64,000 bases of DNA from Albula goreensis. Lineage: Eukaryota; Chordata; Actinopteri; Albuliformes; Albulidae. The position numbers and the translations under genes are program-made. Shown one piece after another: positions 63,694-64,000 of this stretch. Position 1 is the stretch's first letter. Each line of letters starts with the position of its first letter. The stretch covers positions 17,698,631 to 17,762,630 of the forward strand of contig CM040742.1 of assembly GCA_022829145.1 (NCBI GenBank), given 5' to 3'. The notes under the pieces were generated by a model. That model ran no database searches and was not told the DNA's origin. It saw nothing but the letters and a program-made list of their open reading frames with translations.

Positions 63694-64000
63694 CCATAGA
63701 GGTAAGGGAGGATGCTCCTACCCTATATTTTGAGAGGAAGGAGGAAGACTGTAATATAAAAATTTGTTTGAAATGTAATTTTGGAAAACTTTGCTGTCAA
63801 TAATGAAAAAAAAAAACACTTTCATATTAATAAAAACCTCTAGGGTACAATAATCCTTTATTTCAACCCTGAGAAAACAAAATGTCTCAATAGCGACCCT
63901 CAACTCCTTCAGCTGAGGAACAATACTCCCCGTCCTCCATAGGAGGATTAACTCAATGGGTTCCATTTTTTCTGTCTTGGCCTGTGATTGGCAAGGAAAC

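Overview
This window is vertebrate, most likely ray-finned fish (probably teleost), nuclear DNA. The evidence is one recognisable multi-exon gene with GT-AG introns, very abundant (CA)n/(GT)n microsatellites, several minisatellites, and degenerate short transposon remnants of types common in teleost genomes. Base composition is AT-rich. I see no bacterial, phage, plasmid or viral gene organisation and no CRISPR array.

The only protein-coding gene I can support is the 3' part of nsg2 (neuronal vesicle trafficking associated 2, NSG/calcyon family), on the + strand. Three coding exons are visible at 1806-1922, 18959-19069 and 19350-19541. They join in phase 0 and encode the last 139 residues of the protein, including its single transmembrane segment. 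The first roughly 40 residues and the promoter must lie upstream of base 1. Intron sizes are about 17.0 kb and 280 bp. The 3' UTR probably ends just after an AATAAA at 20527-20532.

Layout. 1-1805: the end of an upstream nsg2 intron, with a candidate conserved non-coding block and a perfect 9-bp-arm hairpin. 1923-18958: a long intron holding a complex GT array (8819-9230), a pyrimidine tract, a purine tract, a fold-back mobile-element remnant, a candidate terminal-inverted-repeat transposon (16771-17263) and a diverged direct duplication on either side of it. 20551-64000: about 43 kb with no recognisable protein-coding gene. It carries five minisatellites with units of 37, 31, 34, 57 and 31 bp, long CA tracts, a retroposon-like 3' tail, two nuclear-receptor DR1-type motifs, and several stretches that read like regulatory sequence.

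In mammals NSG2 is followed by a long gene-poor interval and then MSX2. If this fish keeps that order, the right-hand 43 kb would be the proximal part of the nsg2-msx2 regulatory desert; msx2 itself is not in the window. I did not find a new multi-gene system. The best leads are the stop-free minisatellites, the duplication/transposon composite near 16.5-17.5 kb, one spliced-looking GC-richer block at 58372-58589, and the candidate enhancers. All conserved-element calls here were made by eye without alignment and are low confidence.
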